Shown: piece after piece, positions 8,612 through 17,813 of the stretch
How the letters are laid out: the number at the start of each line of letters is the position of its first letter
How positions within the stretch are numbered: position 1 is the first letter of the stretch
NCBI GenBank assembly: GCA_937125395.1
Contig: CAKZLI010000016.1
Location: 1-64,000, forward strand
Source: an uncultured Glaciecola sp.
Lineage (GTDB): Bacteria > Pseudomonadota > Gammaproteobacteria > Enterobacterales > Alteromonadaceae
Direction of reading: 5' to 3'
DNA: 64,000 nt
Notes under the pieces: generated by a model
The model's database searches: none
What the model was told of the DNA's origin: nothing
What the model saw: the letters and a program-made list of their open reading frames with translations, nothing else
Made by a program: the position numbers and the translations under genes

Positions 8612-10732
8612 TTAATAGTAGGTACGGTTCTCTTTAGCCATCTCTACCAAGCAATCTGCTGGCGTAAATTTATCGCCATGATCAGCTGCATAAGCCTGTA
8701 ATCGACTCACTAAGGTTGCAATGCCGATACTGTCCATGTAACGGAACGGTCCACCCAAGAATGGAGGGAAACCAATACCAAAGATAGCACCGATATCACC
8801 ATCACGGGCTGAACGGATCACGCCTTCGTCTAAACAACGCGCAGCTTCATTTAACATCATGTATACCGAGCGACGCACAATATCCTCTGCAGCAATACTG
8901 GCTTTAGGCGTAATATTGAGTAATGTATAAATACTCTCATCAACCACTTTGCCTTTGTGCTTTGATGAGTAATCATAAAAGCCTTTGCGGTTTTTCTTGC
9001 CTTTGCGATCATCGTCTAGCACTTTTGCAAATGCATCCGGAGCGATAAATCGATCGCCAAATTGAGCTTGAAGAATAGGAATGATCTTTGTTCCTACATC
9101 GATGCCCACTTCATCTAATAATTTGACTGGACCGACAGGAAAACCAAACTTGACCATGGTTTTATCCAGTAAATCAATTGGTTCACCAGACAATAGCATC
9201 TGTGCCGCTTCGTTCATGTAAGGCGCCAAAATACGGTTAACATAAAAGCCTGCACCATCTTTGACAACAATCGGTGTTTTACCTTGCTGTTTAGCAAATG
9301 CTACCGTTGTCGATATGGTTTGATCTGATGTGCCGGCATGTGCAATAACTTCTGCCAATGGCATTTTGTCTACCGGAGAAAAGTAATGCAGCCCGATGAC
9401 ATTCTCTGGGCGCTGGGCATCGCTAGCAATCTGCTCAATAGGAATAGAAGAAGTGTTCGATGCAAAGATGGTCTGATCGTGACACTGTGTTTCGATATCC
9501 TGTACCATTGCTTGCTTGAGAGTTAAATCTTCAAAGACCGCTTCAATAACCATATCCACATCTTTAAACCCGCTAAAATCAGTAGTACCAGTGATTAAGG
9601 CTAGCTGTTGTTGCATCTGTGAATGACGAATAATGCGGCGCTTCACGCGCTTATGCAAGATATCATAGGCGGTTTTAAGGGCATTCTTAATCCCCATCGT
9701 CTGGATATCTTTAATGCGAACAGGGACTTTTGCTTTGGTCGCGCTGACAAATGCAATCCCACCCCCCATCAATCCACCACCAAGCACACCGATTTTATTA
9801 ATCGATTGTGCGGATACATCAGCCACGCCTGATTCTTTTTTCATCGCGGTAGTGGCAAAAAATACACTGCGTAAATTCTTTGATTCAGGCGTCATCACCA
9901 ATTCACCAAAACGCTGTGCTTCAATCTGTAAGCCCGCTTTTAATCCTTTGTTCAAACCAGTTTCGATACATTCCAAAATAGCCATCGGTGCTGGATAATT
10001 ACCTTTAGTTAACTGTAATGTTTGTTTGCGGGCTTGCTTAAATACTATGCTCCTACCGATGCTGGTATTTTCTAGGAATCGATTAATCAATGATTTTTTG
10101 ATCGCGCCACGTTTTGGTTTACCTGCCAACGCCATTTGTTCTGCTTGGGCTAACAAGATACTGTGAGGTACAACCGCATCGACAATACCGTGTTTGAGGG
10201 CTTGTTTAGCCCGCACTGACGCACCAGTAAGCATCATTTTTACTGATTGTTGAAAACTGATCAATCGTGGTAAGCGTTGTGTTCCTGTGCTGCCAGGTAA
10301 TAACCCTAATTGTACTTCGGGTAAACCAACAACAGTGCTGCTGTCATCTGAACAAATACGTGCATGACAAGCTAGGGCAAGCTCAAGACCACCGCCTAAT
10401 GCAGGGCCATGAATTGCAGCAATCACTGGGATAGCCAAATCAGTGATGCGGCTAAACATCGCTTGACCACCGGCGGCTATGGTTGTTGCTTCCGTTGCAC
10501 TGGTGCAAGCTTCTAACATACTGACATCGGCGCCCGCCATAAACGAGTTGTCTTTGCCTGATATGAGCACTAAACCAGTGATGGATTTGTCTGATTCTAT
10601 CTGCGTAAGTATGGCATCGATTTCATCGGCAAATTCAGCCTTGAGCACATTCATCGATTCATTGGGTACATCCATACTGAGGATGGCAATACCGGAATCT
10701 TGTTGGGTAAGTGTAAATGCTGCTTGTGTCAT
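8612..10732 (-). CDS. fadJ: Fatty-acid oxidation alpha subunit FadJ (hydratase/3-hydroxyacyl-CoA dehydrogenase)
   Basis: A 706-residue multifunctional enzyme from ATG 10732 ([14 protein letters not shown]). Enoyl-CoA hydratase domain at residues 1-190 with the catalytic glutamates in GGGLELALAC and GLPEVQLGLLPG; NAD-binding dehydrogenase domain near 305 with GVLGGGLMGGGIAF; catalytic HYFSPVDKMPLAEV near 440; helical C-terminal domains. With FadI it turns enoyl-CoA into 3-ketoacyl-CoA. Its ATG overlaps the fadI stop by one base (TAATG), with GGAG upstream, so the two are translationally coupled. A 16-codon open extension upstream lies inside fadI and is not the start. Confidence 0.94.
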   Translation of the reverse strand: MTQAAFTLTQQDSGIAILSMDVPNESMNVLKAEFADEIDAILTQIESDKSITGLVLISGKDNSFMAGADVSMLEACTSATEATTIAAGGQAMFSRITDLAIPVIAAIHGPALGGGLELALACHARICSDDSSTVVGLPEVQLGLLPGSTGTQRLPRLISFQQSVKMMLTGASVRAKQALKHGIVDAVVPHSILLAQAEQMALAGKPKRGAIKKSLINRFLENTSIGRSIVFKQARKQTLQLTKGNYPAPMAILECIETGLNKGLKAGLQIEAQRFGELVMTPESKNLRSVFFATTAMKKESGVADVSAQSINKIGVLGGGLMGGGIAFVSATKAKVPVRIKDIQTMGIKNALKTAYDILHKRVKRRIIRHSQMQQQLALITGTTDFSGFKDVDMVIEAVFEDLTLKQAMVQDIETQCHDQTIFASNTSSIPIEQIASDAQRPENVIGLHYFSPVDKMPLAEVIAHAGTSDQTISTTVAFAKQQGKTPIVVKDGAGFYVNRILAPYMNEAAQMLLSGEPIDLLDKTMVKFGFPVGPVKLLDEVGIDVGTKIIPILQAQFGDRFIAPDAFAKVLDDDRKGKKNRKGFYDYSSKHKGKVVDESIYTLLNITPKASIAAEDIVRRSVYMMLNEAARCLDEGVIRSARDGDIGAIFGIGFPPFLGGPFRYMDSIGIATLVSRLQAYAADHGDKFTPADCLVEMAKENRTYY

Positions 10733-12042
10733 TATTCTGTCTCCACAATCATAGCCGCACCAAGACCACCGGCAGCACATGCTGTCAATAATCCTGTACC
10801 GCCACCACGACGTTGTAATTCATTCAGCATTTGCGTAATCATACGCGTGCCGGTTGCTGCAAATGGATGCCCATAAGCAAGTGATGAGCCTTGAACATTA
10901 AATTTATCCATGTCGATTTCGCCAATCGCCGATGACAAACCTAATTTGTCTTGCGCAAAAGCCTTAGAGCCGAACATTTTGACATTGGATAATGTCTGAG
11001 CGGCAAATGCTTCATGCATTTCTATTAATGTTAAATCGTTTAACGACATGCCGGCACGGGCTAACGCAATCGGCGTCGCATAACTTGGCCCCATTAACAT
11101 ATCTTCCCATACATCAATCGCGGCAAACGCATAAGATTTAATATATCCAAGCGGTTGATAACCTAAGGCTTTGGCTTTGGCTTCATTCATTAGAATAACT
11201 GCCGATGCACCATCTGTTAATGCCGTGGCATTTGCAGCAGTGACGGTACCATACTTACGATCAAATACCGGACGCAATTTTGCGTAACTGTCTAATTGAG
11301 AATCAAAACGAATATTGTTGTCTTGCTCGATGGCTTTTTTGTATGGTTCAGGATATGCCGTCATGACTTCTTGTGACATATGACCTGCGCTCCAGTTTTG
11401 GGCAGCAAGCGTATGTGAACGATGCGCAAGTGCATCTTGCTCAGCGCGAGTAATGCCATGCGATTTGGCCATCTGCTCCGCCGTATTGCCCATTGATAAA
11501 CCCGTAGAATATTCAGCTACCGCAGGTGGAACCGGCATCAAATCTTTCAATCCTAGCTTTTTGAGGACTTGCCATTTTTGGCCCATGGTTTTGGTTTTTT
11601 GCAGATCGACTAAAGCACGTGCCAAATTTTTGGATACTTGGATAGGGGAGACAGACGTTGAGTCAGCGCCCCCTGCAATCCCTACATCGGCATTGCCTAA
11701 CAAAATCGATTCCATGACATTTGCTGTAGATTGAAAGCTCGTCGCACATGCCCGAGAAACACTGTACGCATCGGTGTTCACATGCATGCCTGTACCTAAT
11801 ACTATTTCGCGCGCAATATTGGGGGCTGCAGGCATTTGTACGACTTGACCATATACCAGTTGGTCAATTTCACTAGGCGCTAAATCGCTGCGCGCAAGTA
11901 ACTCATTGACGACCATTTTGCCTAAATCGACGGCAGGTATGCCATGAAAATCTGTTGCCATTTTTGCAAATGGGGTACGTAACCCGGCGACAACGGCGAC
12001 GCGATCACCCTGTGCTGTTTTAACCGTTTGTAACTTTGCCAT
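10732..12042 (-). CDS. fadI: 3-ketoacyl-CoA thiolase FadI
   Basis: A 436-residue thiolase. The nucleophile Cys lies in [10 protein letters not shown] (about residue 100), the catalytic His in EMHEAFAAQ and GHPFAATG, and the second Cys in [15 protein letters not shown] near the C-terminus. It cleaves 3-ketoacyl-CoA to acetyl-CoA and a shortened acyl-CoA, working as a complex with FadJ. The length equals that of E. coli FadI (436). First gene of a two-gene operon. A FadR-type operator at 12104-12120 lies 62 bases upstream of the start, so expression is probably repressed until acyl-CoA is present. Confidence 0.95.
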   Translation of the reverse strand: MAKLQTVKTAQGDRVAVVAGLRTPFAKMATDFHGIPAVDLGKMVVNELLARSDLAPSEIDQLVYGQVVQMPAAPNIAREIVLGTGMHVNTDAYSVSRACATSFQSTANVMESILLGNADVGIAGGADSTSVSPIQVSKNLARALVDLQKTKTMGQKWQVLKKLGLKDLMPVPPAVAEYSTGLSMGNTAEQMAKSHGITRAEQDALAHRSHTLAAQNWSAGHMSQEVMTAYPEPYKKAIEQDNNIRFDSQLDSYAKLRPVFDRKYGTVTAANATALTDGASAVILMNEAKAKALGYQPLGYIKSYAFAAIDVWEDMLMGPSYATPIALARAGMSLNDLTLIEMHEAFAAQTLSNVKMFGSKAFAQDKLGLSSAIGEIDMDKFNVQGSSLAYGHPFAATGTRMITQMLNELQRRGGGTGLLTACAAGGLGAAMIVETE

Positions 12043-12103
12043 ACAAGCATCCTAAATTAATGTCGTTGTGTCTGTGATTGTCCGAAATGAACAGCAATAC
12101 GCC

Positions 12104-12120
12104 TAGTGGTCAGACCTGTA
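12104..12120 (-). promoter_or_regulatory. Probable FadR operator of fadIJ
   Basis: TAGTGGTCAGACCTGTA contains the full FadR core TGGTCNGACC plus the following TGT of the E. coli consensus. Read on the minus strand, the site sits between a possible -35 TTTACA and a weak -10 TATTGC, 17 bases apart, so binding would block RNA polymerase. The operator assignment rests on consensus match and position. Confidence 0.7.
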
Positions 12121-12314
12121 AATTCAATTGTTACAAAACTTTGACACTTTATCTAGTACAAATGTAAAAAAATTGAAAAAATTATCCTCGAACCTTGTAA
12201 TATGTAATTTGAACCATATTTTCTATGTACTGTCTTTAGAGCAAGTTCGTTGCATTGGCAACGGATAATGATGACAACAAATATTAACAAATTCATTAAA
12301 GGAACTACGCACCT

Positions 12315-13271
12315 ATGGCATCGACTGATTTTGCGCCTATCCGTGATTATCTTAACGCTCAAATAATTGGCCAGCATACACTGACTGAGAATATGTTAAT
12401 CGCCCTACTTGCTGATGGTCATCTACTTGTCGAAGGTCCTCCGGGTTTGGCTAAAACTCGGGCAATCAATGCATTAGCTGAGGGTATCGAAGGCGATTTT
12501 CATCGTGTTCAATTTACCCCAGACTTGCTTCCTGCCGATCTCACAGGAACCGATATTTATCGTCCAGAAACCGGTGAGTTCGTGTTTCAATCAGGTCCGT
12601 TATTTCATAACTTAGTGCTCGCTGATGAAATCAATCGCGCCCCTGCCAAAGTCCAATCAGCGTTACTCGAAGCGATGGCGGAACGACAAATTACCGTGGG
12701 TAACAAAACCTATAATCTGCCTGAGCTATTTTTGGTTATGGCTACCCAAAACCCGTTAGAGCAAGAAGGAACCTATCCTTTACCAGAAGCGCAACTTGAC
12801 CGATTTTTGATGCATGTCGAAATTGATTACCCTGATGCTAAATCTGAAATGGCGATCTTGAGTTTAACTCGTAATGAAGGACTCGCTAATCATGTTGCTC
12901 CGCCTAAAGCATTAACTCAAGCACAAATATTTGCTGCTCGAAATGACATTTTATCAATGCACATGAGCGATGCACTTCAAGAGTATATCGTACAACTCGT
13001 TATGGCGACTCGCCAACCACAACAATACGATGCACGTTTAGCGCAATACATTGCATTAGGTGTGTCTCCAAGAGCTACTATTGCCTTAGATAAGTGCGCC
13101 CGTGCCCATGCTTGGTTAATGGGACGTGATTTTGTTGCACCAGACAATGTCCACGCTGTGTTTCATAACGTCTTGCGTCACCGATTACCATTGACTTACG
13201 AAGCAGAAGCCGATGGCATTTCAATTAATACGGTACTCGATACAATTTTAGCAACGGTCCCTGTTCCTTAA
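12315..13271 (+). CDS. MoxR-type AAA+ ATPase
   Basis: A 318-residue AAA+ ATPase of the MoxR group (AAA_3). Walker A GPPGLAKT at residues 41-48, Walker B LVLADEIN near 101-107, sensor 1 MATQNP near 138, and the arginine-finger region QLDRFLM, followed by the AAA lid domain. ATG 12315 follows AAAGGA at a normal distance. MoxR ATPases work as chaperones with von Willebrand A proteins, and here the gene heads an operon with DUF58, DUF4381, BatA, BatB and BatD genes. The client of the complex is unknown; in other bacteria the set is linked to aerotolerance or envelope stress. Confidence 0.92.
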   Translation: MASTDFAPIRDYLNAQIIGQHTLTENMLIALLADGHLLVEGPPGLAKTRAINALAEGIEGDFHRVQFTPDLLPADLTGTDIYRPETGEFVFQSGPLFHNLVLADEINRAPAKVQSALLEAMAERQITVGNKTYNLPELFLVMATQNPLEQEGTYPLPEAQLDRFLMHVEIDYPDAKSEMAILSLTRNEGLANHVAPPKALTQAQIFAARNDILSMHMSDALQEYIVQLVMATRQPQQYDARLAQYIALGVSPRATIALDKCARAHAWLMGRDFVAPDNVHAVFHNVLRHRLPLTYEAEADGISINTVLDTILATVPVP

Positions 13272-13289
13272 GGCGGCAAGCAGCTATTT

Positions 13290-14207
13290 ATGTCTATCTT
13301 ATATTCGCTTAATCAAGTCACCGCTCAAGATGCCGTGCACTTAGTCATCAAACGTTTGATGCAATACAAGCTTGCCCATAAATTAATTGATTTAAGCCCT
13401 AAACGAGTGCCTCAAGGCAAACTTGCCGGTAGTTATATTAGTAAAATGAAAGGGCGCGGCATGGAATTTGACGAAGCACGACATTATCAACCTGGAGATG
13501 ATATTCGTGCTATTGATTGGCGTGTTACAGCCAGAACCGGTAAAACCCACACTAAGATATTTCGTGAAGAACGAGAACGTCCGGTTTTTATTGTGACTGA
13601 TGTCAGTGCTACCATGCAATTTGGCTCACAGTTACAGCTCAAGTCAGTGTTAGCTGGGCATATTGCCTCGGCACTTGCCTGGTCGGCCAAAGCACGTGGT
13701 GATCGAGTTGGTGGTTTGGTGTTTAACTCTAGCGCGCATCGAGAAATAAAACCCAAAGGACAAGACCGTTCTATTTTGCATTTACTCAGTAGTATTTGCC
13801 ATTTACAGCACAGTCAACCTTTGCAGATACAAGCGCAGCTCAATCCTCTTGAAGAGGCATGCAAACGCATTCGACGCTTAGCTAAGCCAGGCAGTCTGGT
13901 CTGTATTATCAGTGATTTTCATCATCTCAATGATACTGTCCTGCAATACCTGCGTAGTATTACAAAACACTGCGAAATTCGCGTGTACGCCATATCAGAC
14001 CCATTAGAGCGCAATCAATCACATCTCTCATCACGCCAACCAATTTGGGTTACCGATGGCACAGAGCAAGCGCTGCGAACGATTAAACCCAATAGCAGTG
14101 AACAAATGACTGATAATATCAAAACACAGTTGGCCACATTAGGCATTCATCAACAATGGTTTTGTGCCGGTCAGTCATTGATTTCACAACTTTCAGGGAA
14201 GCGTTAA
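13290..14207 (+). CDS. DUF58 protein with VWA-like fold
   Basis: A 305-residue soluble protein with the DUF58 signature GRGMEFDEARHYQPGDDIRAIDWRV written across residues 52-76, followed by a degenerate VWA domain in which the metal site reads DVSAT. DUF58 proteins regularly follow MoxR and are thought to bind it. The gene is 18 bases after moxR and one base before the DUF4381 gene, so it is part of the same transcript. No membrane segment is seen. Confidence 0.88.
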   Translation: MSILYSLNQVTAQDAVHLVIKRLMQYKLAHKLIDLSPKRVPQGKLAGSYISKMKGRGMEFDEARHYQPGDDIRAIDWRVTARTGKTHTKIFREERERPVFIVTDVSATMQFGSQLQLKSVLAGHIASALAWSAKARGDRVGGLVFNSSAHREIKPKGQDRSILHLLSSICHLQHSQPLQIQAQLNPLEEACKRIRRLAKPGSLVCIISDFHHLNDTVLQYLRSITKHCEIRVYAISDPLERNQSHLSSRQPIWVTDGTEQALRTIKPNSSEQMTDNIKTQLATLGIHQQWFCAGQSLISQLSGKR

Positions 14208-14208
14208 T

Positions 14209-14757
14209 ATGGAACCTATGATTTTTGTGCCCCCCAATGATGTGATCACGCCAACGAGTATTAGCGCTTTCCCGCCTTCATGGGCTTTACTTGGGCTGAT
14301 TGGATTTATGATAGTGACTATTATATGGTGCGCGTTAGCTTGGTTCCGTTTTAAGCGAATATACCAAGCGCAACAACATGCGATCGTCGAGTTAGCTAAC
14401 ATGACCTTGCAGCCAGACACTGACGGCTTTGTGACTATTACCGCGTATAATCGAATACTGAAACGACTAGCTATTCATTATTATGGCAATTCCGTTCACC
14501 TTCTGCATGGTCAAGCATGGGCTGACTGGTTAGTTGCACAGCTACCACATAAACATGCCGGATCACATAATATGGGTTTACAGACTATTGCATTATCCGT
14601 CTATCAAGCAGACTCACAATCTTCTAAGGATACAAGTATGGCCTTTGACAGCGCGGTATTATGGTGTCAAAAAGCACTGCCGCGCTTTGATTGGTTTCGG
14701 TTAACCCAGCAACGCCTCCCCACCTCAACCCATGTCTCGTCGGAGCAAAGCTCATGA
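14209..14757 (+). CDS. DUF4381 membrane protein of the Bat operon
   Basis: A 182-residue protein with one clear membrane segment (about residues 23-46, LLGLIGFMIVTIIWCALAW), and a cytoplasmic C-terminal part containing the DUF4381 pattern YNRILKRLAIHYYG...LHGQAWADWL. It always occurs between DUF58 and the VWA genes in gammaproteobacterial Bat operons. It begins one base after the DUF58 gene, and its stop overlaps the next start as ATGA. The role is unknown; by position it probably anchors or bridges the MoxR/DUF58 pair to the membrane VWA proteins. Confidence 0.82.
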   Translation: MEPMIFVPPNDVITPTSISAFPPSWALLGLIGFMIVTIIWCALAWFRFKRIYQAQQHAIVELANMTLQPDTDGFVTITAYNRILKRLAIHYYGNSVHLLHGQAWADWLVAQLPHKHAGSHNMGLQTIALSVYQADSQSSKDTSMAFDSAVLWCQKALPRFDWFRLTQQRLPTSTHVSSEQSS

Positions 14758-15788
14758 TCGAGACAGTCAGTACCCTTTGGCAAAATATCTCATTTGCTTG
14801 GCCATATTTGTTTTTGGTGTTGCCATTACCGTGGATAATTCAATGGTTATTGGGAAAACCACAACACACTGACACTAAACCAATCTTCATGCCGTTTTAC
14901 CATGCGTTTACGCAAGCTGCGACAACCACCACCACCCAAAAATCAAAATGGCGCACGGTGTTATTAATGCTTGCTTGGTGTTGCTTTGTGGTCAGTTTGA
15001 CTCGACCTGTTTATTACGGTGCCCCTATCACGATCCCCAATGAAGGACGTGATTTGATGATAGCTGTTGATTTATCTGGATCGATGCAAACCAAAGATAT
15101 GCAAGTCAACAATCAAGAAGTCGATCGTTTGGTCATGGTCAAGACGGTTTTAGGTGATTTTATTCAACGGCGCATTGGTGATCGTATTGGTTTGATTTTG
15201 TTTGCTGATACCGCGTATCTTCAAGCACCGTTAACATTCGATCGCACTACCGTCTCTCAATTGTTATCCGAAACCGTGATCGGCTTAGTCGGCGATTCTA
15301 CTGCGATTGGTGATGCTATTGGTTTGGCAGCCAAACGATTTACCGACAAACCAGATGTGACAAAAGTGCTGATATTATTAACCGATGGACAAAATACAGC
15401 TGGTAATATTACGCCCGATCAAGCATTGAGCCTAGCCGTTGATCAACAAATCAAGATATACCCTATCGGTGTCGGAGCCGATGCGATGGTAGTGAATAGC
15501 TTATTTGGTCAACGTCAAGTCAACCCCTCAGCCGAATTGGATGAATCATTGTTAACCCGACTCGCCAAAGCAACCGGTGGTCAATATTTTCGCGCTCGTG
15601 ACACCGGTGAGTTAGAACAAATTTACCGATTGTTAGACCGGATTGAACCTGTTGAAGATAATCAACAGACCTTACGCCCTCAAACAGCATTGTTTTATAT
15701 ATCACTTGGCGTTGCGCTGAGCTGCGTTGCGTTATTGGGTTTGTTGAGTTGGCTCTCTCGGCAATTTAACTGGCGGATGGAATGGTAA
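14754..15788 (+). CDS. batA: BatA-type VWA membrane protein
   Basis: A 344-residue protein from ATG 14754, which overlaps the previous stop as ATGA; an open extension back to 14691 lies inside the upstream gene and is rejected. Two membrane segments near residues 15-33 and 68-84 and one near 310-332 flank a periplasmic VWA domain with an intact metal site DLSGS at 106-110 and the threonine in later TAI. This is the BatA layout. VWA domains bind partners through the metal site, and the protein is expected to pair with BatB. Confidence 0.9.
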   Translation: MIETVSTLWQNISFAWPYLFLVLPLPWIIQWLLGKPQHTDTKPIFMPFYHAFTQAATTTTTQKSKWRTVLLMLAWCCFVVSLTRPVYYGAPITIPNEGRDLMIAVDLSGSMQTKDMQVNNQEVDRLVMVKTVLGDFIQRRIGDRIGLILFADTAYLQAPLTFDRTTVSQLLSETVIGLVGDSTAIGDAIGLAAKRFTDKPDVTKVLILLTDGQNTAGNITPDQALSLAVDQQIKIYPIGVGADAMVVNSLFGQRQVNPSAELDESLLTRLAKATGGQYFRARDTGELEQIYRLLDRIEPVEDNQQTLRPQTALFYISLGVALSCVALLGLLSWLSRQFNWRMEW

Positions 15789-17813
15789 ATGCTGGATTTT
15801 GATTTTTTATTAACACAATTAAATGCGCTACATCTGTTACGTCCTATTTGGTTGCTAGCATTAATACCCGTGTTTATCATTTATGGTTTGCTTAGGCTAA
15901 ATCAGCAACGACAAAATCAATCTGGTGCATTGATCAATGACGTACTGTATGCCTTTTTAACCCAAGGTGGTGAAGCCAAACAAACCTCCACCCGTCTATG
16001 GCCTTTACTGTTAGCCGCACTGTTGTGTGTTATCGCAATGGCAGGACCTACAACACAAAAAATCCCTAAACCGGTTTATGATGTTGCACAAGCCAAAGTC
16101 TTACTTCTGGACATGTCTTTATCGATGCGCGCTACCGATATCACACCTGACCGGCTATCTCGCATGCGCTTTAAAGCGATGGATTTGATTAACAATAATA
16201 ATGGCGGTGAGATTGGTTTAGTCGCTTATGCCGGTGATGCTTTTGTTATCAGTCCCATTACTACCGATGGTGGTAATCTTAATGCACTCATTCCTGGTTT
16301 GACTCCTGAAATAATGCCTGAGTTTGGCAGTGATCCGACACTGGGTCTGCAACGTTCAGCTGAAATGTTAGAGCAAGCTGGTTATATCAATGGCGACATC
16401 ATTTGGTTTACCGATGGCATTGATTATGACCAGATCCCTGCCCTGAATAATTTACTTGCCCGCATTAATCACCGTGTTTCAATCATTGCTGTTGGCACTG
16501 CTGATGGTGCTCCCATCAAATTACCGAATGGCCAGCTACTAAAAGAAAGTAACGGTGCTATCGTCATCCCCAAATTAGACAGTCGCGAATTAGCAAGATT
16601 ATCTGAAAAAACCCAAGGTGGATTTAGCCAAATGACTGCAGATGATACAGATATCAATTATATTTTATCTGTTGCCGACTCTCGACTAGCAGATGCCACT
16701 CAACGCGAAATGCTGCAAGGGGATGATTGGTATGAATTGGGTCCATATTTATTGCTGCCAGTGCTACTTATTTTATTGGTATATGCCCGCAGCCATTGGG
16801 TTATGTTACTGGCTTGTTGGCTATGCCTACCCATTAGTCAAATTGCGACCAGTCCAGGTGCATTAGCGCAAGCGACTCTAGTCTCTTCGCCGGTGCAATC
16901 GGACCAAGCTGCGCAGAGTGGGCAAGCTGTCCCCACAAGGGAGGCGCTCAATGCAGTTGACGACCCGTTAGATTTTTTGCCCAAAGCATTACACAATAAT
17001 AATCAACAGGCATTATCCGCATTCAAACAAGGGGACTTTGCTTCTGCTGAAGCGTTATTTTCAGATCCTAGTTGGCAAGCCCATGCGCAATATGCACTTG
17101 GTGACTATGATAACGCACTCGCACAATTCAAAGCTTCACCCAATGATGCGATCCAACAATTTAATGCCGCTAATACTTTGGTTAAACAAACTCAATATGA
17201 CGCTGCGTTGAAAGCGTACAGCAACGCGCTAGCGTTACAGCCGGATTTTGTTGAGGCACTTGAAAATAAAGCCGCTTTGGAAGCGTTTTTAAAAGAGCAA
17301 TCTTCTCAGCAAGACCCGTCTGAACAACAAGGCTCAAACGAACAATCTGAGAACCAGTCAGGTGAAGATGCGGGTGAAGAGTCTCAGCAACAAAGCCAAC
17401 AAGGCGAAGAACAAGGCGAAGAACAAGGTGAGAAAAACTCTGACCAGCAATCAGAGCAAGACCAGAAACAAAATAGCGGTTCAAATGATGAATCGCAACA
17501 ATCGCAGCCCACGCCAACAGATGAATTGAACGAATCAGAACAGCCCTCAGAAACTGAAGAGTCTGATAATTCGCAACAAGAACAAGAACAAACGGAGCAA
17601 GAGCAAGCGGAGACCAACCCAGCGCAAGCTCAACCAAGTGGCGTATCCGATAAGCCGCTAACCCCTGAAGAACAAGAAAAATTACAACGTATGCAAGCGT
17701 TAATGAATAAAGTGCCTAATGATCCAGGATTTTTGTTAAAACGCAAAATGGAATTAGAGTATCAAAAACGAAAACGCCAATCAGCCCCACCGGCGAGGAC
17801 TAAACAATGGTAA
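15789..17813 (+). CDS. batB: BatB-type VWA protein with TPR domain and long Gln/Glu-rich tail
   Basis: A 674-residue protein that starts directly after the batA stop. Membrane segments near residues 20-35 and 72-86; VWA domain with metal site DMSLS (108-112); two hydrophobic segments near 320-355; TPR repeats near 405-495 (FNAANTLVKQTQYDAALKAY); then about 150 residues of Gln/Glu/Ser low complexity and a short conserved end, NDPGFLLKRKMELEYQKR. It is a fusion of BatB and BatC functions, a common gammaproteobacterial form. The acidic tail is likely disordered. Overlaps batD by seven bases. Confidence 0.9.
   Translation: MLDFDFLLTQLNALHLLRPIWLLALIPVFIIYGLLRLNQQRQNQSGALINDVLYAFLTQGGEAKQTSTRLWPLLLAALLCVIAMAGPTTQKIPKPVYDVAQAKVLLLDMSLSMRATDITPDRLSRMRFKAMDLINNNNGGEIGLVAYAGDAFVISPITTDGGNLNALIPGLTPEIMPEFGSDPTLGLQRSAEMLEQAGYINGDIIWFTDGIDYDQIPALNNLLARINHRVSIIAVGTADGAPIKLPNGQLLKESNGAIVIPKLDSRELARLSEKTQGGFSQMTADDTDINYILSVADSRLADATQREMLQGDDWYELGPYLLLPVLLILLVYARSHWVMLLACWLCLPISQIATSPGALAQATLVSSPVQSDQAAQSGQAVPTREALNAVDDPLDFLPKALHNNNQQALSAFKQGDFASAEALFSDPSWQAHAQYALGDYDNALAQFKASPNDAIQQFNAANTLVKQTQYDAALKAYSNALALQPDFVEALENKAALEAFLKEQSSQQDPSEQQGSNEQSENQSGEDAGEESQQQSQQGEEQGEEQGEKNSDQQSEQDQKQNSGSNDESQQSQPTPTDELNESEQPSETEESDNSQQEQEQTEQEQAETNPAQAQPSGVSDKPLTPEEQEKLQRMQALMNKVPNDPGFLLKRKMELEYQKRKRQSAPPARTKQW

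Noticed and set aside
10733..10780. 16-codon extension of fadJ reading [13 protein letters not shown]
   Set aside because: It lies inside fadI; the TAATG overlap with GGAG upstream and homology place the start at 10732.
17182..17637. 151-codon minus-strand frame opposite batB
   Set aside because: A shadow of the Gln/Glu-rich coding strand (reads as Leu/Val/Ser runs); no start signal.
17290..17650. Repeated GAAGAACAAGG-type units in batB as a tandem repeat or array
   Set aside because: They are low-complexity codons for Gln and Glu inside a coding frame, with irregular units; no CRISPR-like repeat-spacer pattern is present anywhere in the window.
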